Source: Candidatus Limimorpha equi (GTDB lineage Bacteria > Bacteroidota > Bacteroidia > Bacteroidales > F082). From it: a stretch of DNA of 5,661 nt. The notes under the pieces were generated by a model. It made no database searches, was not told where the DNA came from, and worked only from the letters and a program-made list of their open reading frames with translations. Made by a program: the position numbers and the translations under genes. Position 1 is the stretch's first letter; each line of letters begins with the position of its first letter. Below, piece by piece: positions 4,522 through 5,661 of the stretch. The DNA is taken from NCBI GenBank assembly GCA_018065885.1, contig JAGHSL010000056.1:1-5661 (forward strand), read 5' to 3'.

Positions 4522-5661
4522 ATGGAAATGAAAAGATTCTGCTTCTTATTTCTGTTCTTCCTTCCGTTTGCGGCCATTGCCCAAACTCCTATGAAAATCT
4601 ACGGCAATCTCGGCCTTGAGAATGTGAACATCTCGGTGCTGAACACGCAATATGGCACTTCTACCGATGCCCGAGGCAATTATTCGCTTCTGCTTTTCGC
4701 CAAGGACAAGCCCATTAACTTGCTCTATTCCAGCATCGGCTATTGCGATACGGTGGTGAGCCTGATTCCGAGGCAGTTGCAGCAGGATTCGTTGAACGTG
4801 AGTTTCCGAATGCGTGAAAAGGAATATTACCTTCCCGAAGCGGGCGTTGTGGCAAACCGCGATTTCTACCGCACCGAGCGCGGGCGAAGGATTGCCGACA
4901 TTGCTTTCGCCGATGACAGGATTCTGGTCTTGGAGAACCGAAAAGACAAGTCGAATTTGATGGTTCTGAACGCTGATGGCGAAACGGTTTCGCAGGCGCT
5001 ATACGACAGCCTTTACACCAAAATTCACATCGATTGTTTCGGCGATTACATTTTGGTGGGTGGAAATTTTTGCCAGCAGATTTATTTTGATGATGTCAGT
5101 AATCCGTTGCCAGTGAGTCACTTCTCTCGAAAATCGTTTGATGAGAAACTGCAAAACCTGCTCTTTGAATTTCACGATGCCTACATTTTCAAAAGCCAGA
5201 CTTATCAGCTTGATTGGCTCGTCCACAAAGATCATAATCAGAGCCAGACCTATTTCTGCGTGATGAAAAACGACACTTTGCACGAAAAGAAAATGCTGGT
5301 TCAGTTTTACGATGCTGAGGCAATGAAGGTGTGCCAGTCGGTGCTTTCGGAGATTATTTCAATTTATAATCAGGTTGTGCCGGAAAATGAGAATGTGTTT
5401 GTGTTAGGAACTTGGAAGGGAAGCCTTACGCAATTGGCTGAACCAAAGCTGGATTTGATGAAATGGATAGGTTGGTATGAAAATGTAGCTGCGGTAGAAT
5501 ATCACACTACGGCCTTGAAATTCGCTCATAATATGCAGTTTATTGATTTGGAGAAATATCAGATTGTTGAGGTCGGAAAGGATTTTGAACCTCGTCCAGC
5601 CCGAGAGCTGAAGGTTTTGTCGGGCAAGGAGTTTTTCAAGAATCAGTTCCTTGAAGATGAA
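4522..5661 (+). CDS. Exported protein with carboxypeptidase-regulatory-like N-terminal domain, 3'-truncated
   Basis: The frame is open for 380 codons from the ATG at 4522 to the window edge, so the C terminus is missing. Residues 1-20 form a signal peptide (MEMKR, hydrophobic core rich in Phe/Leu, AIA before Gln21), indicating Sec export and signal peptidase I cleavage. Residues 24-95 fit the CarboxypepD_reg-like beta-sandwich common at the N terminus of Bacteroidetes surface and periplasmic proteins: IYGN, then VNISVLNT, then GTSTDARGNYSL with the typical GT-x-TD-x-x-G-x-Y pattern. Residues from about 110 on contain repeated short beta-strand pairs (IADIAFADDRILVLEN, then FGDYILVGG), suggesting a beta-propeller-like region; this is a guess from pattern only. 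The start at 4522 sits about 15 bases after a good promoter; ATG 4528 is a possible alternative. No role can be assigned. The protein is not a TonB-dependent receptor as far as it is visible. Confidence 0.85.
   Translation, partial: MEMKRFCFLFLFFLPFAAIAQTPMKIYGNLGLENVNISVLNTQYGTSTDARGNYSLLLFAKDKPINLLYSSIGYCDTVVSLIPRQLQQDSLNVSFRMREKEYYLPEAGVVANRDFYRTERGRRIADIAFADDRILVLENRKDKSNLMVLNADGETVSQALYDSLYTKIHIDCFGDYILVGGNFCQQIYFDDVSNPLPVSHFSRKSFDEKLQNLLFEFHDAYIFKSQTYQLDWLVHKDHNQSQTYFCVMKNDTLHEKKMLVQFYDAEAMKVCQSVLSEIISIYNQVVPENENVFVLGTWKGSLTQLAEPKLDLMKWIGWYENVAAVEYHTTALKFAHNMQFIDLEKYQIVEVGKDFEPRPARELKVLSGKEFFKNQFLEDE

Overview
The window reads as a chromosomal segment from a member of the Bacteroidota, most likely Bacteroidales. 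The evidence is: two exact matches to the Bacteroidetes sigma-factor -7 element (TAnnTTTG) close upstream of genes; no clear Shine-Dalgarno sequence at any start; a Bacteroidetes-type topoisomerase IV A subunit with a long acidic tail; and a secreted protein that begins with a carboxypeptidase-regulatory-like domain. All four supported genes lie on the + strand. No rRNA, tRNA, CRISPR array, transposase or phage gene is visible.

Layout. Positions 1-1098 hold the C-terminal 365 residues of a type IIA topoisomerase A subunit (ParC-like); the catalytic part lies before the window. Twelve bases later comes an uncharacterised lipoprotein gene (1111-1893), probably in the same transcript. A 131-base gap carries a predicted promoter whose -7 element lies inside one arm of a spaced 10-bp inverted repeat. 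It leads into a complete AMP-forming long-chain acyl-CoA synthetase (2025-3848), which activates fatty acids with ATP and CoA. A gene-free stretch of 673 bases (3849-4521) follows. It is packed with degenerate intergenic repeats: two copies of a TGAGCTTGTCGAAG element, two 61-bp direct repeats at 57/61 identity, 9-bp periodic AATCNGYGT-type units, two short GC-rich hairpins, four GAGTAAAT repeats and a pair of identical 19-bp AT-rich dyads. It ends in a well-formed Bacteroidetes promoter (4472-4501). That promoter drives an exported protein starting at 4522, which stays open for 380 codons to the end of the window and is therefore 3'-truncated here.

The genes do not form an obvious pathway. 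They look like three neighbouring transcription units: topoisomerase plus lipoprotein, acyl-CoA synthetase, and exported protein. No defence, mobile or biosynthetic system is evident. The parts most worth a second look are the sliding-clamp-binding-like peptide at the extreme C terminus of the topoisomerase, the two promoter-proximal dyad arrangements, and the composite repeat block.
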